Below are positions 27,054-36,016 of a stretch of DNA of 64,000 nucleotides, in pieces. Position numbers and translations under genes: made by a program. The notes below the pieces were generated by a model. That model made no database searches. It was not told where the DNA came from and worked only from the letters and a program-made list of their open reading frames with translations. Within the stretch, counting starts at the first letter, position 1; each line of letters opens with the position of its first letter. The DNA is from CAVUFH01 sp963740835 (GTDB lineage: Bacteria > Actinomycetota > Acidimicrobiia > IMCC26256 > PALSA-610), in contig CAVUFH010000003.1 in assembly GCA_963740835.1 (NCBI GenBank), positions 434,001-498,000 on the forward strand, read 5' to 3'.

Positions 27054-27518
27054 GCGAGGCGAAGCTGCGATTGCTCCAGTCGTGGCAGCGGCTCACGCAT
27101 CACTGCATCGCCGCGGTCGTCAGCGCCTGTGAAGCGAGTCACTCGCCTTCGACGGGTACGTCGAAATCGAACCCGCCCGAGTCCCAGCACTACGAAGTCG
27201 GGATCGAGACGAGCTGTGAGCCGGCCGCGACCGGCACACTCGGGCAAGTTCGTGTCGGCCTGCCCGCGCAGAACTTCGACGTGCAGCTCTCCAACCCGCT
27301 CCTGGTGCACCCCGTGCCGCAGTACGCCGCGCTCACCGCGGCAGCCGTCGGGATCCCGACGAAGTCGCCGCACGAGTTGACCGGCGGCCTCGATTTCATC
27401 CTCGTCGAGATCGAGGCCGCGCACACGGTGGCCGTCGGTTTGTACCTCGGGCGGGTGACCGACGCGAACGGGCGCGATCGACTCGCCGTTCGTCATCTTC
27501 CTCGACGGGCTGCCGTAG
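27050..27518 (+). CDS. Unrecognised small protein, second gene of isoprenoid operon, frameshifted
   Basis: The ATG at 27050 overlaps the previous stop. The protein (about 156 residues once repaired) has a short N-terminal helix LRLLQSWQRLTHHCIAAVVSACEAS and then a beta-rich domain: SQHYEVGIETSCEP, LGQVRVGLPAQNFDVQLSN, GLDFILVEIEAAHTVAVGLYLG. The frame breaks near 27472 at GAACGGGCGCGATC. The alternative frame ends naturally as AIDSPFVIFLDGLP with a TAG at 27518, 3 bp before the next GTG. I know of no family match. The tidy end in the second frame argues for a sequencing indel. Confidence 0.6.
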
Positions 27519-27521
27519 CGG

Positions 27522-29311
27522 GTGCGCACCGATCGCAGGACGCGGGTTGCGGTGCTCGGGGGCGGCATGGCCGGGATCACCGCGGCATGGGAGCTGAGCC
27601 GGCCCGGCTGGCGGGACCGGTTCGACGCGATCACGGTGTACCAGCGGGGCTGGCTGCTCGGCGGCAAGGGCGCGAGCACACGCGGCGCGCACGGCGAGAT
27701 CCTGGAGCACGGGCTGCACGTGTGGCCGGGCTACTACGACAACGCGTTCCGGCTCCTGCGCGACTGCTACGAGGAGCTCGACCGCGTACGCACGGATCCG
27801 TCCTGTCCGATACGCACGTGGCGCGACGCCTTCATCCCCGCGCCGGATGTCGGCGTGTTCGAACACGTCGACGGCCGGGTCGAGACCTGGTTGGCGCGGT
27901 TCCCGACCAATGAACTGGTGCCGGGTGCGACCGGAGAACCCGGGGCCGCGCTCACCGACGTCATACGACGCGGCGTCGCGCTCGGCGGCGGCCGCGTTCG
28001 GCTCGGGTCGCGGCGCGCGGACCGGCGCGCTTCGGGACTGTCGTCGACCTCGTCGCCACAGTGATGCGCGGCGTGTCCACGGATGGATTGCTGCAAGCGC
28101 CGGGCGGATTCGGGCGAGTCGACGACGAGGACTTCCGCGCCTGGCTCCGGCGGCATGGTGCCCGCCCCGCGACGGTCGAGGGCGGACTGGTTCGTGGCAT
28201 GTACGACCTGGTCTTCGGATATCGAGAGGGCAACCGCGAGCAGCCCGCGTTCGCCGCGGGCCTGGGCGTGTTCCTCGCGATCCGGCTGTTCCTCGACTAC
28301 AAGGGCGCGCTGTTCTGGAAGATGACCGCGGGCATGGGCGACATCGTGTTCGCGCCCTTGCACCAGGTGCTCGTGCGGCGCGGGGTCGAGATCCGTTACT
28401 TCCACCGAGTCGAGCAGCTCGCGCTCGACGCGGCCGGCACGGCGATCGATACCGTGCACCTGGTCCGCCAAGTCCCGGCCGGCGTCGCCGACGGCTACGA
28501 GCCGTTGGAGGGCGTCCGCGGGATCCCCTGCTTCCCCGCGTGGCCCGCGCTCGACGAGCGCGCGTGCACCGTGCGCGCCGCGCCGACCGAGGCCGAACCG
28601 TGCACCGAGCCCGGGGCACCAGTCACGCTGCGCCGGGGTTCCGACTTCGACGAGGTTGTGCTCGCGACGTCGATCGGGAGCCTCGAGCAGATCGCCTCGG
28701 AGATCGTGCGGCGCGACGACCGCTGGCAGGCAATGATGCAACACGTGCGTACGGTGTCGACCCGATCCGTGCAGGTGTGGTTGCGCCCGGACGAGTCCGC
28801 GCTCGGATGGCGTCATCCCGGTGCGACGATCGCCGGGCTCGACGCCGCCTTCGACACGTGCGCGTCGATGAGCCACCTCATCGAGCTCGAGTGCTGGCCG
28901 GAATCGGATCCGCCGCGCGCGCTCGCGTACTTGTGCAGCACGCGCCCCGATTCGCCCGTCGACGTCGGTGTACAAGCGGACGCGTTCGTCCGCGAGTGGT
29001 CCGCCACCCTGTGGCCCGCTCGCGGAGCCGTCACCCTCGACGGGCCCGAAGTACGGGCGCACTACGCCGTCGCCAACACCGATCCGTCCGATCGCTACGT
29101 GCAATCACTACCGGGCTCGGATCAATACCGGTTGCGCGTCGACGAGTCCGGCATCGACAACCTCGTGCTCGCGGGCGACTGGACGGATTGCGGCCTCAAT
29201 GCGGGTTGCATCGAGGCGGCGGTCATCTCGGGCGTGCAGGCGGCCGCCGCCGTGGAAGGGCGGCCGTTGTGCGACCGGGTCCTCGGACCCCTCACCTGGG
29301 ACTGGCGATGA
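27522..29311 (+). CDS. FAD-dependent desaturase/amine-oxidase-like protein, frameshifted
   Basis: A flavoprotein of the phytoene-desaturase/hydroxysqualene-dehydroxylase type, about 596 residues after repair. The N-terminus has the dinucleotide motif VAVLGGGMAGITAAWEL with GWLLGGKGASTR, then HGLHVWPGYYDNAFRLL. The frame is lost somewhere in 27960-28010. It resumes as ARFGTVVDLVATVMRGV and carries on to the C-terminal FAD motif NLVLAGDWTDCGLNAGCIEAAVISGVQAA. Relatives oxidise or isomerise isoprenoid chains. Together with the prenyl synthase two genes later it suggests a terpenoid or carotenoid-like product. The insert between the two halves (28400-28700) has a WPALDERACTVR segment not seen in ordinary CrtI. 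Confidence 0.75.
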
Positions 29312-30099
29312 CTGCCGCGAACGACGGCGCCAACGGTTCGCGATCGCGCGGCCCGTTCGGTCCGCTCGAGATGCTCGACGATGTGCAGCGGCAGGCGTTC
29401 GATGCCGCGATGCGCGTGGCGAGTGAGCTCAGTGCGCTCACCGGTGACCTGACCAACGCATCGTGGTTCGGCGACGCCTTTGGGGGCGGGGCGTTCGGAG
29501 GCGGGGCGTTCGGAGGCGGGGCGTTCGGAGGCGGGGCGTTCGGAGGCGGGGCGCGGACCGATGGCGCCCCGACCGACGCGCGCGACGCGGGAAGCGAGCA
29601 CGGGGCGAACGGCTCCCGGCGGCCACTGGATGTCGGTCGACTTCGCAGTGATGTCGCGCGGGCGGCCGAGACGTTCTCCGACCTCATGCGGGCTCTGCTC
29701 GACGTCGGCTTCGACGCCATGGACGAACTCTCCCGCCAGCCCTCGCCGCGGCCGACCGCCTCGAACGTGAGCGGCGGCGTCGCGCGACTGCGCGTCACGG
29801 TGCGCAATCCTCACCGTGACCCTGTCGCGCGGGTACGTCCCCACCTCGCGCAGCTCGCCTCCGATCTGGGCGTGGTGCTCGAAGCGAGCGTCACCGTGCA
29901 GCCCGAACTGCTCGACTTCCAGCCGCACGAGAGCGCGGTCATCGAGATCGACGTCGCGCTGCCACCGGCGGCCGAACCCGGCCGCTATCACGGGCTCCTG
30001 CTCCTGGCCGGACTCCCCGATGTCGCGTGCGCGATCTCGGTCGACGTCGCAGCCGAGGCCGCCCGCCGCGACGACGAAGGTTCGGATGACGGCGGCTGA
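29308..30099 (+). CDS. Repeat-containing protein with C-terminal beta-sandwich
   Basis: A 263-residue protein that I do not recognise. An N-terminal helical part (MLDDVQRQAFDAAMRVASELSALTGDL) is followed by five Ala-Phe-Gly-Gly-Gly repeats encoded at 29476-29550, a polar linker, a second helix (VARAAETFSDLMRALLDVGFDAMDELSR) and a beta-rich domain from about residue 155 (ARLRVTVRNPHRDPVARVRPHLAQL, ESAVIEIDVALPP, GRYHGLLLLAGL) that resembles Ig-like domains. The helix pair flanking a flexible Gly-rich linker suggests scaffolding or membrane-surface association. The ATG overlaps the previous stop (ATGA) and the last 14 bp overlap the prenyl synthase gene. Confidence 0.7.
   Translation: MTAANDGANGSRSRGPFGPLEMLDDVQRQAFDAAMRVASELSALTGDLTNASWFGDAFGGGAFGGGAFGGGAFGGGAFGGGARTDGAPTDARDAGSEHGANGSRRPLDVGRLRSDVARAAETFSDLMRALLDVGFDAMDELSRQPSPRPTASNVSGGVARLRVTVRNPHRDPVARVRPHLAQLASDLGVVLEASVTVQPELLDFQPHESAVIEIDVALPPAAEPGRYHGLLLLAGLPDVACAISVDVAAEAARRDDEGSDDGG
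29476..29550 (+). repeat. 15-bp in-frame minisatellite, five copies
   Basis: Four perfect copies of GCGTTCGGAGGCGGG occupy 29491-29550, preceded by one degenerate copy (GCCTTTGGGGGCGGG) at 29476-29490. The unit is 15 bp, so it keeps the reading frame and encodes Ala-Phe-Gly-Gly-Gly. Perfect identity between copies points to recent slippage or active length variation. Confidence 0.92.
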
Positions 30100-31165
30100 A
30101 TCCGCGCGCATCACCGAGCGCGACACGGCCGACGTCCTCGACGAGTCGCTGCCTTCGCTCCCCGCCGGGCTCCTGTCCTGGTACGGCGACCTGGTCGCAG
30201 CAGAGATGCAGCGCGCGCTGCGCGTCGATGGGTCGGAGCTGGGTCCGGTCGTCGCGAACTACCCATCCCGACCGGGCAAGCGCCTCCGCCCGGCCCTCCT
30301 GCTCGCGACCTGCGAAGCCTTCGGTGGCGATGTGCGCGACGCGTTGCCGGCCGCGGTGTCACTCGAGCTCATGCACAACGCGTTTCTCGTCCACGACGAC
30401 ATCGAGGACGCGAGCGCACGACGGCGCGGCGCCCCGGCGCTGCACGTCGAGCACGGCATCCCGGTTGCGATCCACGCCGGCGACGCGCTGGCGGTTCGCG
30501 CGGTTCTGCCATTGCTCGACCAACCGCGGCTGAGTCACTCCCTCGTGCAACGGGTGACACGCGAGTTCTTCGACACGGCGTCGCGCACGCTCGAAGGCCA
30601 GAGCATGGAGCTCGCGTGGCGACGAGATGCGACGCGAGTACTGGAGCTCGACGACTACCTGCGACTCGTGCTCAACAAGAGCTGCTGGTACACGACCATC
30701 TATCCGCTGCGCGCGGGCTGCCTCATCGGCAGTCGGGGCTCGGTGGGATTGGGTCCGGTCACCCGATTCGGGTTCCTGCTCGGCGCTGCGTTCCAGGTCC
30801 GCGACGACGTGCTCGACGTCGCCGGCGACCCGGGCACGCACGGCAAGGAGCGGCTGTCGGACCTGCGCGAAGGCAAGCAGACCTTGCTCCTCATCCACTT
30901 GAAGCAGGTCGCGACGGCCGACGAGCGCGCGTGGCTCGAGACGTTCCTGCAGCAACCCCCTGACGAGCGGAACGCGGCCGACATCGACACCGTGTGCGCG
31001 CTCATGCAGGCGCACGATTGCATCGAGACCGCGTCGGCCTGGGCCGACGGCCTCGCGGCCGGCGCGCGCGCCGCGCTGGCACCGGCATTCGAGCGGGCGC
31101 GCAGCCGGTTCCACGTGCGCTTCATCGAAGAGCTGATCGAGTTCGCGGTGGTGCGCCCGAACTGA
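30086..31165 (+). CDS. Polyprenyl (geranylgeranyl-type) diphosphate synthase
   Basis: A 359-residue trans-isoprenyl diphosphate synthase. The first Asp-rich motif is Asp104-Asp-Ile-Glu-Asp108 in FLVHDDIEDASARRRG, the second is Asp240-Asp-Val-Leu-Asp244 in GAAFQVRDDVLDVAGD, and the GKRLRPALL motif binds IPP. The residues four and five before the first motif are Phe100 and Ala99; a small residue at -5 favours a chain longer than C15, so GGPP is a reasonable guess. It condenses IPP with allylic diphosphates in the cytosol. The start overlaps the preceding gene by 14 bp; it is the last gene of the five-gene operon. Confidence 0.9.
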   Translation: MTAAESARITERDTADVLDESLPSLPAGLLSWYGDLVAAEMQRALRVDGSELGPVVANYPSRPGKRLRPALLLATCEAFGGDVRDALPAAVSLELMHNAFLVHDDIEDASARRRGAPALHVEHGIPVAIHAGDALAVRAVLPLLDQPRLSHSLVQRVTREFFDTASRTLEGQSMELAWRRDATRVLELDDYLRLVLNKSCWYTTIYPLRAGCLIGSRGSVGLGPVTRFGFLLGAAFQVRDDVLDVAGDPGTHGKERLSDLREGKQTLLLIHLKQVATADERAWLETFLQQPPDERNAADIDTVCALMQAHDCIETASAWADGLAAGARAALAPAFERARSRFHVRFIEELIEFAVVRPN

Positions 31166-31182
31166 TTCCGGGCCCGACCCGC

Positions 31183-32358
31183 TCAGCGCGAGTCGAACCC
31201 CAGCCGGCACGATCGGACCGCCCCGACGAAGATGTTCGGCTCGATGTCGGGCTCGGTCAGAACGCGCAAGTTCGTGATGCGGCGCGTGAGCTGCTGGAAC
31301 AGCATCCGTAGCTCGAGGCGCGCGAGCGAGGCACCGAGGCAGAAGTGCGTACCGAACCCGAACGCGACGTGCGGGTTCGGGTTGCGCCGGATGTCGAACA
31401 CGTAAGGGTCGTCGAACACTGCTTCGTCGCGATTCGCCGATGGGTACAGCAGGACCACCCGATCACCGGCTTGCACACGCGTGTCCGCGATTGTCGCGTC
31501 GCGCGTCGCGGTGCGGAAGAAGTTGTTGAGCGGCGTGACCCAGCGGATGAGCTCCTCGATCGCGCCGGGGATCGGCGCGGGATCGGCCGCCATCGCCTCC
31601 CATTGGTCCGGGTGACGCGTCAGCTCGATCAGGCCGCGCGCGACGACGGTGCGCGTCGTTTCCGCGCCGCCGGAGATGAACAAGCCCGACTCCTGCACCA
31701 TGACCGACTGCTCCACCGGGCACCCGCCGAGCTCCGCGCGCGCCCAGACCGAGATCAGGTCGTCCCGGGGCGCGTCCCGGCGCGCTTCGGCCAGCGGCGT
31801 GAGCAGGGCGGCGAACTCCATGATCGCGCCGCCCATGTCCATCAGCAGCGCTTCGTCTTCGAGGATGCCGTCGATGCGCATCAGTCGTTCGGACCAGGAG
31901 CGCACCTCGGGCCAGTGCTCCTGCCCGAAGCCGATGAGGTGCGCCGTCAGGCGAGCCGGGAACGGCGCGGCGAGGTCGTCGACCACGTCGAAATCCCCGC
32001 GCTCGGCGAACCCGTCGACGAGATCCTCGATGACCTCGGAGATCACCGGCTCGAGTCGCAGCACCGCCTTCGGCGTGAAGCGGCGGGCGACGAGCGCACG
32101 CTGCTCGTGGTGCGCGGGATCGTCCTTGGCGATCATGTCCTCTTCCTGCGGTGCGATCCGCGAGCGGTAGCAACCGGAACTGGAGAAGACATCGGCGCGT
32201 CGCTCCACATCGATCAACGCGTCGTGGTGGACGACCGCCCACATGTCGTTCTTGTCGTCGTGCCACACCGGACCGGCCGCGCGCAGCGCGCGGAACGCGT
32301 CATGCATCCTGTCGATGTCGGCATAAAACGACGGCGCGAGCAGATCGGGTGCGTCCAT
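31183..32358 (-). CDS. Cytochrome P450
   Basis: A 391-residue soluble bacterial P450. The haem ligand is Cys340 in AFGFGTHFCLGASLARLEL. The ExxR motif is EELIRW, and the I-helix oxygen-activation segment reads SGGAETTR, where the usual Gly/Ala-x-Asp/Glu-Thr is AETT. The overall pattern resembles actinobacterial steroid/terpenoid P450s such as CYP125 and CYP142 relatives, but the family cannot be set by eye. It converges on the prenyl synthase with 17 bp between stops, so a role in the same pathway is possible although it is on the other strand. No ferredoxin gene is adjacent. Confidence 0.92.
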   Translation of the reverse strand: MDAPDLLAPSFYADIDRMHDAFRALRAAGPVWHDDKNDMWAVVHHDALIDVERRADVFSSSGCYRSRIAPQEEDMIAKDDPAHHEQRALVARRFTPKAVLRLEPVISEVIEDLVDGFAERGDFDVVDDLAAPFPARLTAHLIGFGQEHWPEVRSWSERLMRIDGILEDEALLMDMGGAIMEFAALLTPLAEARRDAPRDDLISVWARAELGGCPVEQSVMVQESGLFISGGAETTRTVVARGLIELTRHPDQWEAMAADPAPIPGAIEELIRWVTPLNNFFRTATRDATIADTRVQAGDRVVLLYPSANRDEAVFDDPYVFDIRRNPNPHVAFGFGTHFCLGASLARLELRMLFQQLTRRITNLRVLTEPDIEPNIFVGAVRSCRLGFDSR

Positions 32359-32420
32359 CCGTCGAGTCTGTCAGTCCGCGGCGGCCCCGTGCGCGGCAGG
32401 ACGCCTTACGGCCGCCGTGT

Positions 32421-33311
32421 TCAATCGTGCCAGTGCAACGGGGCGAGGTACACGCCGCCCTGCCCCCAACCCGCGTGGCTCACCCACCAACCACCGTGTT
32501 CATCGACGACGATCTCGGCTGCGTGCGAATCGATCGTCATGACGAGATCGGCGCTGTCGAACGAGAGTGGGGCCTCGCTCACGATCAGGCGGGTGCGCCG
32601 GTACGCGGTGAGATCGTAGCGACCGGTGTCGGCGAACGAGCGGGTCAGGGTGGCCCAGTCGGGTCCGATCAACAGGTAGAAGCGCCCGTCGCGCCGGAAC
32701 ACGAACGGCGACTCGGTCGGACCCGCGATGGTGCCTTCCATCGCGTCGCGGTACACGACGCGGCGCCCTGCCCAGTGCACGAGGTCATCGGACTCGGCGG
32801 CCGCGACGATGAACGCGCCGCCGTCGGGCGCGCTGGTCGCGGTGTAGTAGAGCAGCCAACGGTCGTCGACGCGGAGCACCATGGGATCGCGCGCTTCGTA
32901 CCCGTCGACGATCAGCGGGTTGGCCGCATGCCGTTCCCAGTGGACGCAATCGCAAGATGTCGCGAGGTGGATCCGGAACTCGCTCGGTGACGCGCCGCCC
33001 GCGCAATAGAACATCCAGTACGTGCCGTCGTGCTCGATGACGTGCGGCGCCCAGAGTTGTGTCTCACCCCACGCCGGATCGGCACAGAGCGCAGGCGGCC
33101 GTTTGGTCCATGGCCCGAGCAACGCCCGTGCGGTCGCGTGCGCGAAGTCGACCTCTTCGAACGGCGCCATCGGTTCCGCGTGCGTGATCCCGAACAGGTG
33201 CCACGTTCCCCACGCGTCGCGCACGAACGTGTGGTCGTTGATGTACCACCGTTCGTCTTCACCGACCGACGGGTCGTAGACGAGCTGGTACTCACCGACG
33301 CGCAACTGCAC
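32421..33311 (-). CDS. Five-bladed beta-propeller glycosidase-like protein (GH43-type)
   Basis: A 296-residue protein with the sequence rhythm of GH43/GH62/GH32-like five-bladed propellers: YINDHTFVRDAWGTWHLFGIT, ETQLWAPHVIEHDGTYWMFYCAGG, ARDPMVLRVDDRWLLYYTAT, GPTESPFVFRRDGRFYLLIG. Possible catalytic residues are Asp in the INDH or WAPHV blades and Glu in PTESP, but I cannot fix the triad. No signal peptide is seen, so it may act on intracellular oligosaccharides. The start is a GTG at 33311; the ribosome site is weak. It lies 16 bp after the DUF5990 gene in the same direction. Confidence 0.75.
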   Translation of the reverse strand: MQLRVGEYQLVYDPSVGEDERWYINDHTFVRDAWGTWHLFGITHAEPMAPFEEVDFAHATARALLGPWTKRPPALCADPAWGETQLWAPHVIEHDGTYWMFYCAGGASPSEFRIHLATSCDCVHWERHAANPLIVDGYEARDPMVLRVDDRWLLYYTATSAPDGGAFIVAAAESDDLVHWAGRRVVYRDAMEGTIAGPTESPFVFRRDGRFYLLIGPDWATLTRSFADTGRYDLTAYRRTRLIVSEAPLSFDSADLVMTIDSHAAEIVVDEHGGWWVSHAGWGQGGVYLAPLHWHD

Positions 33312-33327
33312 GCACCGTGACTCTCAC

Positions 33328-33777
33328 TCAGCCCGCGACGGTCCACGTCACGGCGGGCGGGTCGACCCGGGCACAACGCGGGCCGCCCTTCGCGTCCGTC
33401 AACTGCACCTTGGCCGTCAAGCCGTGCGGGTTGTCGATCGCTCGGTGCATGACGGCGGGGTCGACGCGGTCGAGCATCAGCTTGGCCCGGCGGAACATCT
33501 CGAAGCTGCCGTCGTCACCGACATCGCCCCAGGTGAGGTAGAGGAAGCGGTCGCCCCGCGTCCCGTGGACCGCAGAGCCGCGGAAGTCGACGTGACCGTC
33601 GTCGGCGGTCACGACCCGCACGTCCACATCCCACGTCGCGCCCTTCGCATCGCCGGGTACGAGCCCGACCGGATCACGACCATCCTGCACCGCGACGTGC
33701 ACGTTCTCGTAGATCCCGCCCTCGGCGCGCGGGAACGACCGGCCCGGCAACGCTTCGCCGACCACACGGACTCGCAT
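33328..33777 (-). CDS. DUF5990 family protein
   Basis: A 149-residue protein with the DUF5990 pattern: MRVRVVGEALPGRSF, YENVHVAVQDGRDPVGLVPGDAKGATWDVDVRVV, DFRGSAVHGTRGDRFLYLTWG. The domain is beta-rich and has no assigned function. The ATG at 33777 is the natural family start. It is divergent from the SRPBCC gene at 33841 (63 bp between starts) and is followed closely by the propeller gene on the same strand. Confidence 0.82.
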   Translation of the reverse strand: MRVRVVGEALPGRSFPRAEGGIYENVHVAVQDGRDPVGLVPGDAKGATWDVDVRVVTADDGHVDFRGSAVHGTRGDRFLYLTWGDVGDDGSFEMFRRAKLMLDRVDPAVMHRAIDNPHGLTAKVQLTDAKGGPRCARVDPPAVTWTVAG

Positions 33778-33840
33778 GCCCGCGATTGTGTCGCACCTCA
33801 CCACCCGCGCGACCGCGTGGCCGATGGCAGGATTCCGGCC

Positions 33841-34341
33841 ATGACGAGCGAAGAGACGACCGAGCGGCTGGAAGTGCAGCGGATGATCGCCGCGGATCCC
33901 GGCGACATCTTCCGGGTGTTGTCGGATCCGCACGGACACGTGGCGATCGACAGTTCCGGGATGCTGCAGGACACGAGCGGCGAGCCGGTCAGCGCGGCGG
34001 GCGACACGTTCGTCGTCCACATGGATCGCGAGGCGCTGAACGACTACCCGCTCGGTGAATACGACGTGACCGTGGAGATCACGAGGTTCACGCCCGACCG
34101 CGAGATCGCGTGGACGATCCGCGGCCAGCTCAAGCCCAACATCGGGCACGTGTACGGATACACGCTGGAGCCGGCGCCCGGCGGCACGCTCGTGACCTCC
34201 TACTACGACTGGTCGGAGATCGATCCCGTCTGGCGGGAAGCCGGCATCTTCCCGATCCTGTCGGAAGGCGCGCTGCGCGCCACCCTCGGGATCCTCGCCC
34301 GAACCGTTGCGCCGGGCCGTGGGCGGCCCGATTCGGCCTGA
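33841..34341 (+). CDS. SRPBCC family protein
   Basis: A 166-residue START-like domain protein. Features are EVQRMIAADPGDIFRVLSDPHGHVAIDSSG, EYDVTVEITRFTPDREIAWTIRG, and GYTLEPAPGGTLVTSYYDWSEIDPVWRE leading into the long C-terminal helix. SRPBCC proteins bind hydrophobic ligands in a deep cavity; some are aromatase/cyclases. No ligand can be predicted. It precedes the DHA2 transporter by 82 bp on the same strand. Confidence 0.85.
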   Translation: MTSEETTERLEVQRMIAADPGDIFRVLSDPHGHVAIDSSGMLQDTSGEPVSAAGDTFVVHMDREALNDYPLGEYDVTVEITRFTPDREIAWTIRGQLKPNIGHVYGYTLEPAPGGTLVTSYYDWSEIDPVWREAGIFPILSEGALRATLGILARTVAPGRGRPDSA

Positions 34342-34423
34342 TCCGGCCGGCCGGCGGCCAGATCCGGACACGAACGGAGTTCCCGGAATAGTTCGACGCG
34401 CATCGAACGTTGGTCACCTTCCG

Positions 34424-36016
34424 ATGAGGACTGAACCGACGAACGCAGCTGTCGAAATCGCGGCATCGCCCGGCGACGGGGTCGCCGTGGTCGCGGCCCG
34501 GGACTACGAACGGCGCTGGTGGACCCTTGCGGTGCTCTGCCTGAGCCTGGTCATGATCGTCGTCGCCAACGCCAGCCTCAACGTTGCGCTGCCCACGCTC
34601 GTGCGCGATCTCGACGCGGGGTCGAGCTCGCTGCAGTGGATCGTCGACGCCTACAGCCTGGTGTTCGCCGGGCTGCTGCTGACGGCGGGTGCGCTCGGCG
34701 ATCGCTTCGGGCGGCGACTCGCGCTCAACGGCGGCCTGATCCTGTTCGGCATCGCGTCTGGTTTCGCCGCGTTCTCGAGCTCCGCCAACGCACTGATCGT
34801 CGCGCGCGCCTTCATGGGCATCGGCGCCGCGTTCGTGATGCCGGCGACACTGTCGGTCCTCGCGCACGTGTTCCCGCCGGACGAGCGGCCGAAGGCGATC
34901 GCGATCTGGGCGGCGTTCGCGGGTGTCGGTGCCGGGCTCGGAGGCGTCACCAGTGGCTGGCTGTTGCAGCACTTCTGGTGGGGTTCGATCTTCCTCACCA
35001 ACGTGTTCGTCGTTGCGATCGCGCTGATCGCCGGCTTCTTCCTCGTCCCGTCCGCAAACGAAAAGCGCCGGGCCCCGCTCGACCCGCTCGGGGCGCTGCT
35101 GTCGATCGCGGGACTGGGCACGCTCATCTTCGGCATCATCGAAGCGCCGAACCGCGGGTGGCTCTCGCCGTCGACGGTCGTGACGTTCGCGCTCACCGTC
35201 GTGATCCTCGGTGCGTTCGCGGCGTGGGAGTTCCGCGCGTCGGACCCGATGCTCGACCTGCGGTTCTTCCGGAACCCGCGCTTCACCGCCGGCGCCACGA
35301 CGATCACGCTCGTATTCTTCGTCATGTTCGGGACGTTCTTCATCATCACGCAGTACCTGCAGCTCGTGCTCGGGTACTCGCCGCTCGAAGCCGGGATACG
35401 CGTGCTCCCATGGGCCGCCGTGTACATGGTGTCGACGACGCGTTCCGCCGGCCTGGTCTCCCGCTTCGGTCAACGGCGCGTCGTCAGCTCGGGCTTGGCG
35501 ATCGTCGCGCTCGGGCTCCTGGTGCTGTCCCGGAGCACGGTGGGCGGCAACTACGCCATCGTCGCACTGAGTTTGATGATCACCGCCGCCGGCATGGGCC
35601 TCACGACCGCGCCGTCGACCGGTGCGATCATGCAATCGCTGCCGCTGCCGAAGGCGGGCGTCGGCTCCGCGGTGAACGACACGACCCGCGAGGTCGGCGG
35701 CGCGCTCGGTGTCGCGGTGTTCGGCAGCATCGTGACCTCGCGGTTCCACGTCGCGATCGTGGACACGGTCGGCGGCCTTCCCGCCGCCGCGACTCGTTCC
35801 TTGGGCGCCGCCCTCGAGCACGCGACGACACTGCCCGGCGGCCGGGGCGCGGCCGTTGCGAGCGCGGCCCGCGACTCGTACGTACACGGCTTCGACACGA
35901 CACTCGTGATCGCCGCGACCGTGGCGCTGCTGGCGAGCGGGTTGATCGCGTTCCTGCTGCGACCGCAACCGGCGGTTGCCGTCGATGAGGACACGATCGA
36001 GCTCGAGGCGGCATAG
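34424..36016 (+). CDS. MFS drug exporter, DHA2 (EmrB/QacA) family
   Basis: A 530-residue transporter with 14 predicted membrane segments. Motif A reads GALGDRFGRRLALNGG and the C-motif region GVGAGLGGVTSGWLLQHFWWGSIFLTN matches DHA2 exporters that use the proton gradient to expel drugs or cations. The start at 34424 has MRTEPTNAAVEIAASPG before the first helix; an upstream frame stays open but lacks a site. Its TAG shares a base with the GTG of the ArsR-type regulator, so regulator and pump are cotranslated. Confidence 0.92.
   Translation: MRTEPTNAAVEIAASPGDGVAVVAARDYERRWWTLAVLCLSLVMIVVANASLNVALPTLVRDLDAGSSSLQWIVDAYSLVFAGLLLTAGALGDRFGRRLALNGGLILFGIASGFAAFSSSANALIVARAFMGIGAAFVMPATLSVLAHVFPPDERPKAIAIWAAFAGVGAGLGGVTSGWLLQHFWWGSIFLTNVFVVAIALIAGFFLVPSANEKRRAPLDPLGALLSIAGLGTLIFGIIEAPNRGWLSPSTVVTFALTVVILGAFAAWEFRASDPMLDLRFFRNPRFTAGATTITLVFFVMFGTFFIITQYLQLVLGYSPLEAGIRVLPWAAVYMVSTTRSAGLVSRFGQRRVVSSGLAIVALGLLVLSRSTVGGNYAIVALSLMITAAGMGLTTAPSTGAIMQSLPLPKAGVGSAVNDTTREVGGALGVAVFGSIVTSRFHVAIVDTVGGLPAAATRSLGAALEHATTLPGGRGAAVASAARDSYVHGFDTTLVIAATVALLASGLIAFLLRPQPAVAVDEDTIELEAA

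Noticed and set aside
29476..29550. Possible CRISPR-like array because of regular short repeats
   Set aside because: Repeats are 15 bp, contiguous without spacers and encode an in-frame peptide; no cas gene is present.
32421..33311. Beta-phosphorylase of family GH130
   Set aside because: The propeller rhythm fits several families and the diagnostic residues could not be placed, so only a general GH43-type call was made.
34130..35968. A 612-codon open frame opposite the DHA2 exporter
   Set aside because: Composition is Arg/Glu/Gly-rich without structure, and the exporter on the other strand is unambiguous.
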